From Chara braunii (lineage: Eukaryota; Streptophyta; Charophyceae; Charales; Characeae): a DNA stretch of 35,476 nucleotides. Positions 18,813-29,080 of this stretch are shown here, piece by piece. Where the stretch lies: assembly GCA_003427395.1 (NCBI GenBank), contig BFEA01000321.1, positions 1,628,849-1,664,324 of the forward strand, read 5' to 3'. Position numbers and translations under genes: made by a program. The notes under the pieces are model-generated. The model was not told the DNA's origin, ran no database searches, and saw nothing but the letters and a program-made list of their open reading frames with translations. Every line of letters starts with the position of its first letter. The first letter of the stretch is position 1.

Positions 18813-19324
18813 GTGATAATAGCCACTTTCGCATATGCGAATATAAAGACATGGAAAGTTTGTCGTCAGATGCGTGGACTATCACTTGCAGCCCTCCTAT
18901 CAAAGTGCTGCAATTGCATGGCAAGAAGGGTTGATGATCACTTACCGCCCTCATGTCAAACAACTGTTCAGCTCAGTCTGTGGCCGACCTGTCTATGGGT
19001 CGTTCTCTCGTTCCCTGTTCACGCCCTTCAGGCAATGATGAATCATCAACCTCCTCCCCTGCCTCTCCTGCCCTGTCCACTTTTGGCAGAGATTGTACCT
19101 CTTTGCTTCTTCCCTTTCCCGCATATTGCTCATGATGCCACACGTTTCTACATCTATCCACCCTTCTGGTCATCACGTGCTCTGGCTTTGGATTGAAATA
19201 GTGCTGCCTCCATACAGCCCATCGCTGAGAAAACAATCACCTTCCCGTTCTTGAAAAGGGCGACGGTCTTGAGGTATCATCTTCGGACTAACCGGCCCAA
19301 CGTAAGTTCAGAGTTCCTTGTCCT
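18813..19324. other. Unassigned DNA containing one half of a diverged duplication
   Basis: About 19131-19220 (ATGCCACACGTTTCTACATC, TATCCACCCTTCTGGTCATCA, TCTGGC) is a diverged copy of 20134-20216 (ATGCCACGCGTTTCTGCTGT, the same TATCCACCCTTCTGGTCATCA). No gene recognised. Confidence 0.5.
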
Positions 19325-20062
19325 CATCTGATTCCATCGAACTCGAACTCAGGTCTGTATTCGAACTCACTTTGTACAGAACTCAGGTCAGGTCCATACA
19401 AATGTATTCGAACTCAGGTCTGATTCAATTGATAAGGGAGGNNNNNNNNNNNNNNNNNNNNNNNNNNNNNNNNNNNNNNNNNNNNNNNNNNNNNNNNNNN
19501 NNNNNNNNNNNNNNNNNNNNNNNNNNNNNNNNNNNNNNNNNNNNNNNNNNNNNNNNNNNNNNNNNNNNNNNNNNNNNNNNNNNNNNNNNNNNNNNNNNNN
19601 NNNNNNNNNNNNNNNNNNNNNNNNNNNNNNNNNNNNNNNNNNNNNNNNNNNNNNNNNNNNNNNNNNNNNNNNNNNNNNNNNNNNNNNNNNNNNNNNNNNN
19701 NNNNNNNNNNNNNNNNNNNNNNNNNNNNNNNNNNNNNNNNNNNNNNNNNNNNNNNNNNNNNNNNNNNNNNNNNNNNNNNNNNNNNNNNNNNNNNNNNNNN
19801 NNNNNNNNNNNNNNNNNNNNNNNNNNNNNNNNNNNNNNNNNNNNNNNNNNNNNNNNNNNNNNNNNNNNNNNNNNNNNNNNNNNNNNNNNNNNNNNNNNNN
19901 NNNNGTCCATACAAATGTATTCGACCTCAGGTCTGATTCAATTGATTAGGGAGGAATTATTGACACTTTGTATAGACCTGAGTTCCTGAGTTCGAATTCG
20001 AATTCGAACTCAGGTCTGATTCCATCGAATCGAATTCGAACTCAGGTCTGTATTCGAACTCA
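19325..20062. repeat. AACTCAGGTCTG tandem array with assembly gap
   Basis: Units around TTCGAACTCAGGTCTGATTC recur at about 19342, 19377-19425, 19918-19940 and 19985-20050. The 40-50 bases just before the gap (GTCCATACAAATGTATTCGA...) are repeated just after it (19905-19953) with only two or so changes, so the gap splits a tandem array. 19985-20014 is a perfect 30-bp palindrome (CCTGAGTTCGAATTC and its mirror). Confidence 0.75.
19442..19904. other. Assembly gap, 463 N
   Basis: Run of N; no sequence information. Apparent open frames through it are meaningless. Confidence 1.
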
Positions 20063-20393
20063 CTTGAACGGTCTTGGGTGTACAAAGTGGAGTTAGGCGA
20101 GTTCATGAAAAATGAACAATGTGCTTTCTCCAAATGCCACGCGTTTCTGCTGTCTATCCACCCTTCTGGTCATCAGGTGGTCTGGCGCTGGCGGGAGACA
20201 ATGCTGCCTGCATACAAAACAATGCTGCCGACATACGGCCGCCCATGGCTAGAAAACCAATATGCTTTCTGGAAATGACAGCATGCGCAGAGCCATCGAG
20301 TGTAAATATCTGCCCTCGGAGTAGTTAGCCTTACGAGGTGGTCCTGGCAAATTCCCACAGGGTTTTCCCTTCCCTGCCCTGCCCAGTGCGACT
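20063..20393. other. Unassigned DNA, second half of a diverged duplication
   Basis: 20134-20216 matches 19131-19220 (see there). No gene recognised. Confidence 0.4.
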
Positions 20394-20496
20394 CGGGGGC
20401 AAGGTCCCACTTGCACGGATTAAAAGATTCTAGCCGTTGACCTCTGCTATCTACGGTCAATATCGCTTAATTCGTGTAAGTGGGACCTAGCCCCGG
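20394..20496. mobile_element. 103-bp palindromic element (MITE-like)
   Basis: 20394-20423 (CGGGGGCAAGGTCCCACTTG then CACGGATTAA) is the reverse complement of 20467-20496 apart from about five positions. The centre of about 43 bp contains TACGGTCAATATCGC, a phrase that recurs at about 20570 outside the palindrome. Only one copy is in the window, so mobility is inferred. Confidence 0.55.
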
Positions 20497-20675
20497 GTTA
20501 GAACTGAACCTTGTGTCGCTTTCTACTACTGGACTTAACCGCCTACCGTCTTTACCCGGATAGAGCGTACGGTCAATATCGCCGTATCTAGAATGAAAGT
20601 TGGTCTAAATCCAGCTGTACTCACCGGGCGTTTTATTTGGGGGAAGATGGACGAGTGCAGAATTCAACTGCCTGC
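20497..20675. other. No gene recognised
   Basis: Ordinary sequence including the second TACGGTCAATATCGC at about 20570. Confidence 0.35.
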
Positions 20676-20679
20676 CACA

Positions 20680-20972
20680 CAGCATCGTCCTTATCAGGTT
20701 TTTTTGGCGGGAGAGTCGTTTCCGCTACTTTTGGGGGGAGGAAAACCGCCCGCCCTTCCAGTTTGAGGCCACATTTTTTCCTCCCAATGGCTGGAAACAG
20801 GACTGGGGCGGAAAGTAAGGAGAATTTCGCGCATGTGATGGACAGACCATACTTGGCCAGCACGGTGGAATCTGCCCCACATACGCCATAGCAGCGTAGT
20901 CCTTTCCACTATTTTGAGCGGGAAAGTGGCTTCTACTTTAGGCGGGAGAAAAAAATCTGCCCACCGTCCTAA
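20680..20972. repeat. Diverged direct duplication of about 85 bp
   Basis: About 20680-20760 (ACAGCATCGTCCTT, TTGGCGGGAGAGTCGTTTCC, GCTACTTTTGGGGGGAGGA) and about 20889-20972 (GCAGCGTAGTCCTT, TTGAGCGGGAAAGTGGCTTC, TACTTTAGGCGGGAGAA) are alignable. The about 130 bp between is unassigned. TTTCCCGCCATTTTT, present twice at about 21115-21160, echoes the reverse complement of GGCGGGA. Confidence 0.5.
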
Positions 20973-21256
20973 GTGGCTCATCCGCGTAAGCAATAAGGTT
21001 AATAGGGCGACAATCCCAAGGGGCACGAATTCAGAGAAAAACAAAACAAAACGAAAAAGAAAGCAAAAACGTGGGTGGCCGAACACCTGACGATTTCCTT
21101 GTTTGGGCGTCTTTCCCGCCATTTTTTTTTTACCTTGGGAGTATTTCCCGCCATTTTTATTTTACCGCCTGGCAAACAGTTCAGACGACCAACTTTCAAA
21201 CGCGCCCAGCTTCGTCCATCTGTACTTCCACTCCGGGTTCCTGACGCACAGTCACA
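20973..21256. other. No gene recognised
   Basis: Contains A-rich stretch and a twofold TTTCCCGCCATTTTT repeat; otherwise unassigned. Confidence 0.35.
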
Positions 21257-21368
21257 CTACCGTCTTCCCCCGAACACAACGCACCCTCATTTTCGCTGTA
21301 TCTGGCCGAAAATATAGCTTGTATACATTCATTTTTTAGGGTGCGTTATGTTCGGGGGAAGACGGTAG
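21257..21368. mobile_element. 112-bp palindromic MITE, family B copy 2
   Basis: The ends CTACCGTCTTCCCCCGAACA... and ...GTTCGGGGGAAGACGGTAG pair over about 31 bp with one mismatch. Whole-length match to 18404-18514 is about 95 percent by eye. Flanking dinucleotides are CA and GA, not TA, so either the duplication has decayed or the copy moved with its flank. Confidence 0.85.
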
Positions 21369-21867
21369 GATTTTCAAAAAATACCTCACAGCCGACACGT
21401 CAACGCTCGGTTGAGAGTCTGAGTATATGCCCTTGGCGCCCGAACAGGGTGCCCATCCTTATGCGAATTGAGCTCTCGATCGGTTCATCAACAACAGTGT
21501 ACCACTCAGCTGCAAGGGCGGAGCTGACAGTTACTCAGTCTTGCCGGCCGTCAAGGCAAATGCAGATGCTCCTCCTGCTAAAGGGCACAAAACTACACGT
21601 GCTCATAAACAGGTCATGAGTTCAAATTTCAAGCAGGTGCTGGTCCCCACCAATAGGTTTGGAGCCATCCGAAAGAAATCCTCGATCCCTTCGGTGCTCT
21701 TATCACCAAGGGACCGTAGGATTTCTCAGGATGTTAAGGGCGGAAAAAAAAGGTCACGAGTTCAAATCCCTTGGTATTCACTTGAAGAAACCGGGAAAGA
21801 GCACGGACACAAGGGACAGACTTCGCAAAACGAAAACAGGAAGAGAGGCAGAAAAGCGGAAAACACT

Positions 21868-21869
<2 letters not shown>
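21369..21869. other. Unassigned; two GTCAYGAGTTCAAATYYC phrases
   Basis: GGTCATGAGTTCAAATTTC (about 21612) and GGTCACGAGTTCAAATCCC (about 21752) resemble a Pol III B-box/T-loop. No matching A-box or cloverleaf upstream, so I do not call a tRNA or SINE. Confidence 0.25.
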
Positions 21870-21925
<56 letters not shown>

Positions 21926-21957
21926 TCGGAGAGAGAGAGAGAGAGAGAGACAGAACT

Positions 21958-21993
<36 letters not shown>

Positions 21994-21996
21994 ACT

Positions 21997-22035
<39 letters not shown>
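21870..22035. repeat. (GA)n array punctuated by CAGAACTCGG
   Basis: (GA)n is interrupted at about 21922, 21950 and 21988 by AACTCGG, the last two as CAGAACTCGG, giving a higher-order unit of about 30-38 bp. The Arg/Glu or Leu/Ser frames are artefacts. Confidence 0.85.
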
Positions 22036-22040
<5 letters not shown>

Positions 22041-22396
22041 AGTGGACTAACTAATGATCCTCGCGCGCGAATCCCCTCCTCCTGCACTCCACCTGTTCCG
22101 TAGAGAATGTGGCGCATGAGACAGGACAGACGAGGGAAGGAACCAGAAGAGGGAGCATACAGGGAGCACAGAGAGAGCGAGAGAGCAATCAACACTTCCT
22201 TAAAGATACACCCGGAGCATCAGCGGTATCGCGGTAAGGTGTAAGAGGGGAGACGTTCTATGGCACTCGGCGCCGAGAAAGAAGGTGAATTACGCTACGA
22301 AAAGCCTGCTGTGTGGTGACCACATGCAAAGAGAATTTGGATTAATCGCTCCTGTGGACACGGAGAGAGTCGGAAACTGAGGTTGAGACGCAACAG
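22036..22396. other. No gene recognised
   Basis: Mixed sequence between two GA arrays. Confidence 0.35.
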
Positions 22397-22397
22397 C

Positions 22398-22442
<45 letters not shown>

Positions 22443-22443
22443 N

Positions 22444-22492
<49 letters not shown>

Positions 22493-22515
22493 AGAGAGGG
22501 GGAGAGAGAAAAATG
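22397..22515. repeat. (GA)n microsatellite
   Basis: GA run with one ambiguous base at 22443. Confidence 0.9.
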
Positions 22516-23122
22516 AGAGAGAGACAGAGGAGCGAAGGGACTTTGCGAAACAAGCTGAAAAAGGTGGCTCGGATGAGGAGGACGTACCTGTGAGAGCAGC
22601 TGACGCTGGCTTGACAGAGCGAGAAGGGAGAAAGCTGGACCTCAAGCCGGCTATGGGCGACGAGATTGCCCGCGCTAAAGCACCACGACGGCATTGCAGC
22701 TCCCCGCGGAGCATGGGAGTTCGGGTTGCCGACGAGAACACAACGACTCCGCGAAAAGCAGCTGCTGCAAACGCCATGGCTGCCTACCGTCTACCCCGCC
22801 CAACCCCACCACAAACAAAGCTGACGCGGACAAACGCCAAGCCGGCTTATCTCGAAAAGGTCGACAAGGCGCTGATGGCACACGCAGCAGCGATGAAACC
22901 TCCGTAAACGCAGCCAAGGGTCTGCGGTTGGTGTTTGTCGTTTAGCGGAGCTTTCTGTTTGGGGAAATGCCGCGTGGTCAAATGAAGGCCTGCCGGCTGC
23001 GAAGTATAGCATTAGCATAGAAGGCGAGAGCTCTCGTTTTCCATTGGGTAAGAAATCAGGTCTGTCAAGAAAAGCCGTCCTATGTGCCAGCCTTTGTCAC
23101 TTAGAGCCTCGTTCGACACCAC
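22516..23122. other. Unassigned; one open frame of unknown value
   Basis: A plus-strand frame leaves the GA array and continues to a stop at 22907 with a charged, Ala-rich translation (for example KPAMGDEIARAKAPRRH). It has no recognisable domain and its start lies in the microsatellite, so I do not call it a gene. Nothing else to 23122. Confidence 0.3.
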
Positions 23123-23511
23123 TTTTTTTTTTTTTTTTTTTTTGAAAACAATTCATTATAACCAGGTAAAAGGAGGCCGGGGATCTCACAATTCCACCCG
23201 GAGTTATCCTGGCAGCATCAGCCAGTTTAGCTTACGAGCCTTTGCTCGAAACACCCAGGTCTGGTAATATCTAGGAACAGAGGAGGCCTTACACAGGCTG
23301 CTGTCCTGAAAACCTGACCTTGCCACAACTTTTCTTGTTCTTTCATACGCCGGTCGGGTTAACTCATCACTCGCGGAATAATGTATACTTAACCAGTTGC
23401 AGTCTTTGGGTTTAACAAAGACATTGACCTTGCCACAACAAACATTGCTGACCAAAAGCCAAACAAACCAAAAAAGAAAAGCCACAGGCCCAAAAGCCCC
23501 TAACAAGGTTC
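23123..23511 (-). mobile_element. Poly(A)-tailed retroposon end, minus strand
   Basis: On the minus strand the segment ends GTTATAATGAATTGTTTTC followed by 21 A (T-run at 23123-23143). An A-tail after a unique body indicates a retroposed sequence: the 3' end of a LINE or a processed transcript. A minus frame 23506-23204 is open, but I recognise no LINE domain in it. GACCTTGCCACAAC is repeated at about 23316 and 23428. The upstream side is cut by the LTR at 23512. Confidence 0.5.
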
Positions 23512-24563
23512 TGTAATAACCCTGTTCAAAGTAGCCCGGGGCCTAGAACTCAGCCCCAGGCCACGCAGACCAAAACAGGTCTGCGCTGGGCTGTGTGACC
23601 AGCACATGCCCAGATCTGAGAAGGCCGCACGCGGCTGTGGGACCAAGTGCTAGGCTCAGGAAATTCAAGAGTCAAAGACAACTGTCAAGTCAAAGGTACC
23701 ACGACAGGCTCTTGGTTGGATACATCCACTTGTTGTGCGCAGGTACCAAGACATGCATCCAGGCCGAAGAGGATACATTTTCAGATCAATCCAGACCCTT
23801 ACCGGTGTTGAGATCTGGACGGCTGTAGTCTGCAGCAGTCGGGGTCCAGACCCCGAGTCAACGCTACATACGCGTGGACTCCCTCGCTTTGAGATTCATT
23901 CATTCTGCCTTGAGTCCAAGTTGACTCTATGACGCAAAAGGCGACGCTGGCTTAATGCTGCGACGCTGGTTGGACGCTGGCAAGTGGTTGCTATTTCGAG
24001 AGACGACGGCGCTCTGCTTGTCCGACATTGAGGCTGGCTGGCAATTGTCTCCTGGGCTAGCTGACGTGGCAGCTGCCACGCGCCGTTGCTGACGTGGCCG
24101 CTGCCACGTAGGACACATATTGCTGAGGTGGCGACATTATGTGACTGGTATTGCTGTTCTGTTCAGTCATCACTTCAGGGAGATATCAAGGTTGTNGTAT
24201 CATCACTTCAGGAGGAGATCGGGATCGTGAGGAGGTTGTGATACGTACCTGGATTCTTCATATTGACAAGGCTCCAGCGCTGATTATGGTCTAACAAGGT
24301 GCCACGTGACACATTGTGACAGGACTGCGATATGTGTTCAGATTACTGGTTACTGTAGGTGGTGATAAAGGAAGGAGCCCGGAGAAGGAGTGGGCATTAT
24401 GATTTCCTCTCCCTTGTCTTTCCTCCCTCCTTCCTCTTCGTCTGTGTATGAGTATATCACCCCTCTCTCTTTCTGGATACTGTTTGATTATTGGAACTAT
24501 CAGCGGCTCGATAATCTAAACTTGCATTGTCAACTGTCGTATTCATGACTTGGGTTCATTGCA
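23512..24563 (+). repeat. LTR 1 (5' LTR) of chromovirus copy 1
   Basis: A 1052-bp direct repeat of 31080-32131, beginning TGTAATAACC and ending GGTTCATTGCA (TG...CA). It carries GCTGACGTGGC twice (24062-24070, 24090-24098) beside inverted GCCACG copies, and a repeated TATCATCACTTCAGG phrase (about 24165-24215). Compared with LTR 2 it differs by scattered, mostly transition, changes and a few 1-base indels. An ambiguous base is at 24196. U3/R/U5 boundaries cannot be set by eye; GAGTATATC near 24448 is a possible TATA-like site. Confidence 0.9.
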
Positions 24564-24566
24564 ATT

Positions 24567-24577
24567 TGGTATCAGAG
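24567..24577 (+). promoter_or_regulatory. Primer binding site, initiator tRNA-Met
   Basis: TGGTATCAGAG three bases after the LTR end is complementary to the 3' end of initiator tRNA-Met, the usual primer of plant Ty3/gypsy and Ty1/copia elements. It confirms the LTR boundary and the element's orientation. Confidence 0.9.
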
Positions 24578-25635
24578 TTGTACTCCTGATTGCGACACGA
24601 CGACGATGGCCTACGTGTGCAAGCGCCAGGTGGCGCCAGGTAAGTAGGGACTGCACACGTGGCGAGATAATGATGACGAAGTTCTGCTGTTGAAGACGAA
24701 GATTGCTGGCGAGCAGAGTATTGCTGACGCAGATATACCAGTCGGGATCGCTATAGAAGATCGCGACTATCTGCTGACCTGGCATGTGATGTGCCACGTC
24801 TCAGGATCTGGTTGCTGACGTGGCAAGTATTGTCGCGTTTGTCTCTAACATGCGATCAGATCCTGCGCAAAAGCTTTTGTGACTCTTGGAGGTGCTTATT
24901 GCTGACGTGGCAAGAGAGGATTACCGCACTTGTCTTCTGATGTGGTGATCACCTGCTGGCGTGGCATTACTCCTTGGGTTGATCTGGCAGTAGAGGGCCG
25001 CCGTGTTCACGATGAGTGCCCTCCAGCTGATGTGGCAATGTTTCGATTGGCTGGTCTGAGTACAGTATCACAATACACGTGGATGGAGCATGTGGGGAGG
25101 ACAGAAAACACATTGCTAACGTGGCATCCCAGCATTAATTGATTGGACACTGCTGACTTGGTTGTTTGCCATGTTGGTATGCTGGAAATGACACATGGCA
25201 GGCAAGATGTTGCCTGAGTGAGAGATTACATTCCGACGACAACGGCGGTACAGCTGATTGGATGGTGCTTGAACAGTTGTAGTGCCAACCGTTGATTGGG
25301 GTGTTGTAACGTATTGGCACAAGTATTGACGCAGGGAAGAAGAAGGATACTAACATATTGTCATTGATTGATGTTGGTATACTTACCTTGTGTTGCTTGT
25401 TGTGGTGCCATGCGTACTCACTTGTGTGTGTATCTGATCACACGGCCTGAAGTGGTACCCGTCAAAATCTTAATAGGACGTCGTCACACAGACTACGAAC
25501 AAGAACAATATTAGTAGTAACTTAAATTTATTTTTCTCTTTTAGTTACAATAAATCTTGCTATAGTTAGGACTGTGCTGCTCTAAAATTTACTATTGATA
25601 GTTAATTGTTTATTTTTCAACAAATATATCTCAAC
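24578..25635 (+). other. Long untranslated leader of copy 1 with degenerate 5' UTR intron
   Basis: About 1.06 kb between PBS and the gag ATG. CCAG/GTAAGT at 24637-24645 is a consensus 5' splice site. The equivalent of the 3' splice site in copy 2 (TTTTTCAG) reads TTTTTCAA here (25613-25620), so the acceptor appears lost. Within lie repeated GCTGACGTGGCA-like words: exact TGACGTGGC at 24816-24824 and 24903-24911, one-transition variants at 24956-24964 and 25028-25036, and AACGTGGCATC at about 25119. Confidence 0.5.
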
Positions 25636-27417
25636 ATGTCTTAATCTGAAAGCACTCCTCAGATCACCGAAGAACTGTCTGACGTTCTAACCAGACGGTA
25701 AGTGGAAGAGCGGAAGAAAGTACTAACCGCCCGCTTGAACATATTGATCACTGAACTTCATGAGGCCGGTGCTGAGGCAGAAGCCCATGTCCGGGCATTG
25801 TACAACCTTAAGGCAACACATGCTGCCCTCGAGGCACCTGAGACTTGCAGCGATGTCATGCAAGTTTAGGAGGTACTCATCAAGTGTCGTCAGACACTTA
25901 ATAAGTACATCATGGACCAGTACACTGAGATTGCTAATGGCAGTGAAAAGAAAGAAGTGTCTGTGACAGAAGAGACAGTGGATGAGAATATTCGATAGCT
26001 GGAGGAAGCTCTTGCAAAAAAAAGGAACCCGAAAGAAGAGATGAAGATAGAACGTGCAAGAAATGAACAACAAGAACAAAAGATAACTGAGATTAGACAG
26101 AACGTGATAATAACTGAAGGAGAAGAACAGGCAGTTTCTCTGACCCAACTTGTCACCTATCTTGCTCACCTTGAAATGAAGATTGAACAACAAGGTTTGA
26201 AAATTGATGAACTTACAGCAGGCTTGCAGCCTGTCACAAACCTGGTGAAAAAAAAAAACTGGGTGATCGAGACGAGGACCGAAGAGAAACCAAAGAGACT
26301 GATGGGAGATGCCATGAAACATCTCAAAGTGGAAACCGACGAGAAGGAAGAGAAGAAATCCGAAGAGAAGAAAGGAGAACCTTCGGATCCACCGAGTCCA
26401 CCGCCAGGGTCCCCGAAAGGAAAGAAAGAGGGTTCTGCACAACCTGAGAAACCGAAGAAGAAGGATAAAGTCAAAATGAAATTGCCCGTTACATTCTATA
26501 ATAAAAAGGATGAAAATTTGTTATTGTGGATTGCTGAGATACAGACCTATTGTAGTACGACCCCTGTTGAGCCCGAGTCCCAGGTAGCCTTCTCTACTTC
26601 ATGCCTAGGGGGGGAGGCTAAGGAATGGGTTTTGGCCGAAACCAACGCTGCCGGGTTCGATGATATTGGGGAGTGGGTTGAGACACTGAATCTGAAACAG
26701 TTCCTAGGGAAGATCAAGGAACGTTTCCTTGACAAGACAACGACTAACTAAGCCTTCGACCAGCTCACGACCATTGGACAAAAACATTGGACCTCGATGG
26801 AAGCTTTATCCAGGGAGGTTGATCGGTTGCTACAAGTTCCAGGACTGAACTTACAAGACAATCAGGTATTGTATATATACTCCCGTGCTCTGCTCGAGCC
26901 CGTGCGTGGTCAGCTTGTGGCGGAGTCAAAGTCAGGAAAGTATAACTATAGGCAATTTCGAGATTTGGCTCTCCAGAGAGAGCAAATGACTTCTCAGGTG
27001 AAAAACACCTATGCATCTGTTATGAAATATGGTGGTGGTGCAGGTGCAGGAACAGGTAAGCAAGTACTCTGACGCCAAAAGCGTCAGGACCACACCCTCG
27101 TCATCTTTGACGACGAACCTGTGGAGAAGTGGTCATTGGAGGCCGAGGGTGTGGCAAGCGGCAATGAGTCAAGAAAAGGGGACGTCACTGCCGCTATGGT
27201 TAAAAAAGAAGGACCACGACCAGGAGTAAGGAGGAGACCGCGGTCGTTCCCGGAGCATCCCGGTATTGCAGTCGGAAGGCCCTGGAAGAAAATGAACATT
27301 GACCAAAAGACTTGGTAAGACCGGATGGACAACGCGCAGTGCCTGAAATGCGGGACTACGGGGCATGTGATTGCATGGTGCCCGTTAATTCGGAACCCAA
27401 AAGTCAGTCGCCAGTAG
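25636..27417 (+). pseudogene. gag: gag of chromovirus copy 1 (capsid/nucleocapsid), inactivated
   Basis: One frame from ATG 25636 to TAG 27415-27417, about 594 codons, would encode the structural polyprotein that forms the cytoplasmic virus-like particle. The N-terminal part is a charged coiled-coil (EERKK, IEQQ, EEKP regions), then a Lys/Pro-rich linker, then a retrotransposon capsid domain (LLLWIAEIQ, GGEAKEWVL, KIKERF, YRQFRDLALQ), and a CCHC zinc knuckle C-x2-C-x4-H-x4-C at 27340-27381. In-frame stops: 25642, 25699, 25867, 25996, 26749, 27070, 27316. At six of these copy 2 has CAA, CAG or TGG, and at 26749 it has AAA. The very first stop is codon 3, so no full Gag can be made. Confidence 0.9.
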
Positions 27418-28178
27418 GAGTATCATCTGGTCCTACTGAGTTGAAGGGTTTAGATGACGAGAAAGGTAAGGCGCCTACTAACCCTTTCAACCCTTCGACT
27501 CACATGGCAGAGGATGGTTCTTCTCTAGCTCATCGTCCAGAACACCCTGAACCTGTCTTATGTTATGTCTCTCTGGGCGACTCCCTTGACGAGCTTAGTA
27601 ACGAACTGCTAGCATTACGAAGCTCGTGAGCTAAGAAAACAAAGTCTAAGGGTGAACTATTACTCGCAGATATAGAAATCGCATATGCACGTGCGGGTGC
27701 ACTATTAGACTCAGGATCTACGCGATCCTAAGTATCCGAGAAAACAATCCGCAAATTGCATCTCGGAATGAAGGTAAAGAATTTATCTCGACCTATCACG
27801 TCTATCCTGGCTGACAAAAGCAAAATCACTGTTGCACAATATGTTGATCGTGTGAAGTGTCGTTTCCATACGAGGGACAGGAAAAAGATAATGCATGAAA
27901 TTTATTTCCTTGTTGAAAAAAAATTGTCGTTTGACGTGATTTTGGGGATGGAATGGCATGAGGAAGCCAACCCAGATATCAAGTTCAAGGACAAAATTAT
28001 GCAGTTGTGGGACGCACAAAATGAAATGAAAACTATCAAATTGTATCATAAGTCTGACTCTAACTCTAGTCTGTCGTTTTGTTGCATGAGTTACCCAACC
28101 TTTCGTTCGATGGTTTCGAAGAAGAAACTGAAACAGGAAGTCATGATGGTCCTAGTGAAGCAAGTTGGCGAGACCTCT
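27418..28178 (+). pseudogene. pol: pol, aspartic protease region
   Basis: The pol frame is shifted by -1 relative to gag and is open from about 27312. It runs through a linker to IEIAYARAGALLDSGST, with the retroviral-type protease active-site triad DSG at 27708-27716, then VILGMEWHEEANPDI, the second conserved protease segment (about 27930-27980). The enzyme cleaves Gag-Pol inside the particle and works as a dimer. In-frame stops at 27627-27629 (TGA) and 27729-27731 (TAA, six residues after the active site). Whether the -1 relationship is programmed frameshifting or later damage cannot be told from this copy alone, because copy 2 ends before it. Confidence 0.8.
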
Positions 28179-29080
28179 ACTTCCTATCTACCCTCGATTG
28201 AAAAACTTATAGCTGAGTATAAAGACTTATCAATGGAACTGACTGGAACCACTGAGCGTGTCATTAAACACACTATTGAGATTATTCCTGGTAGTAAGAC
28301 TCCCAAGGGCCCTATCTATAGAATGTCTCCTAGGGAACTTGAAGAATTGAGAAACAACTTCAGGACCTAACTGAAAAAGGATGGATTCGCCCTAACTCTT
28401 CTCCTTCCGGCGATCCTGTTTTGTTTGTGTCTAAAAAATAAAGGTGAGTTACGTCTTTACATTGATTATAGAGGGCTGAATTTTTTCACTGTCAAGAATG
28501 TCGAACCCCTACCACGTATTGACAACTTGTTGGACCAGTTGCAGGGCTGCAAGTACTTCCGCACGATTGATCTTAAGTCTGGGTACCCGCAGATCAACAC
28601 AAGATGGCTTTCCGAACAAGGCATGGTCACTACGAGTTTATGGTAATGCCTTTCGGATTGACGAATGCCCCAACGACCTTCCAAATGTCCATGAATGAGT
28701 TATTTCGTCAATGGTTGGATCATTTCGTCATCGTGTATCTCGATGATATTGTAGTGTATAGTAAAATACTAGAAAATCATGAGAAACACCTCCATCTTGT
28801 AGTGGGGAACTTGCGTGAAGGTAACTTCAAATTAAACCCCAAGAAATCTGAGTTCGCTAAGTCAGAAGTTTTATATTTAGGACACATAGTGAACGAAGAT
28901 GGCCTAAGGCCAGAGGAAAATAAGATTTCAGCAATTAGAGATTGGCCACAACCTAAGTCTATCACTTAGTTGCGTTTTTTCCTTGGTTTGGCAAGTTACT
29001 ATAGGAAGTTTGTTAGGAACTTCTCATTGATTGTTGCACCAATGAGAAGATTGTTGAAGAAAGGAACAATATGGTTATGG
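28179..29080 (+). pseudogene. pol: pol, reverse transcriptase
   Basis: Ty3-type RT. Visible in order: [90 protein letters not shown], the catalytic box YLDDIVVYSK (YLDD codons 28736-28747), FKLNPKKSEF, YLGHIVNEDGLRPEENKI and LRFFLGLASYYRKFV. Breaks: a one-base loss around 28350, a further frame change in the A-run at 28432, a small deletion with frameshift near 28595 between GYPQI and the AFRTR segment, and a stop at 28967-28969. The catalytic aspartates themselves remain. Confidence 0.9.

Noticed and set aside
21600-21775. Pol III B-box-like GAGTTCAAATCCC twice
   Set aside because: No A-box, cloverleaf or A-tail to support a tRNA or SINE.
21734-22907. Long Arg/Glu and Leu/Ser frames (up to 174 residues)
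   Set aside because: They run through (GA)n; the non-repetitive extension to 22907 has no recognisable domain.
25723-26442. 239-residue minus-strand frame opposite gag
   Set aside because: Antisense shadow of the Lys/Glu-rich gag; it reappears opposite copy 2 for the same reason.
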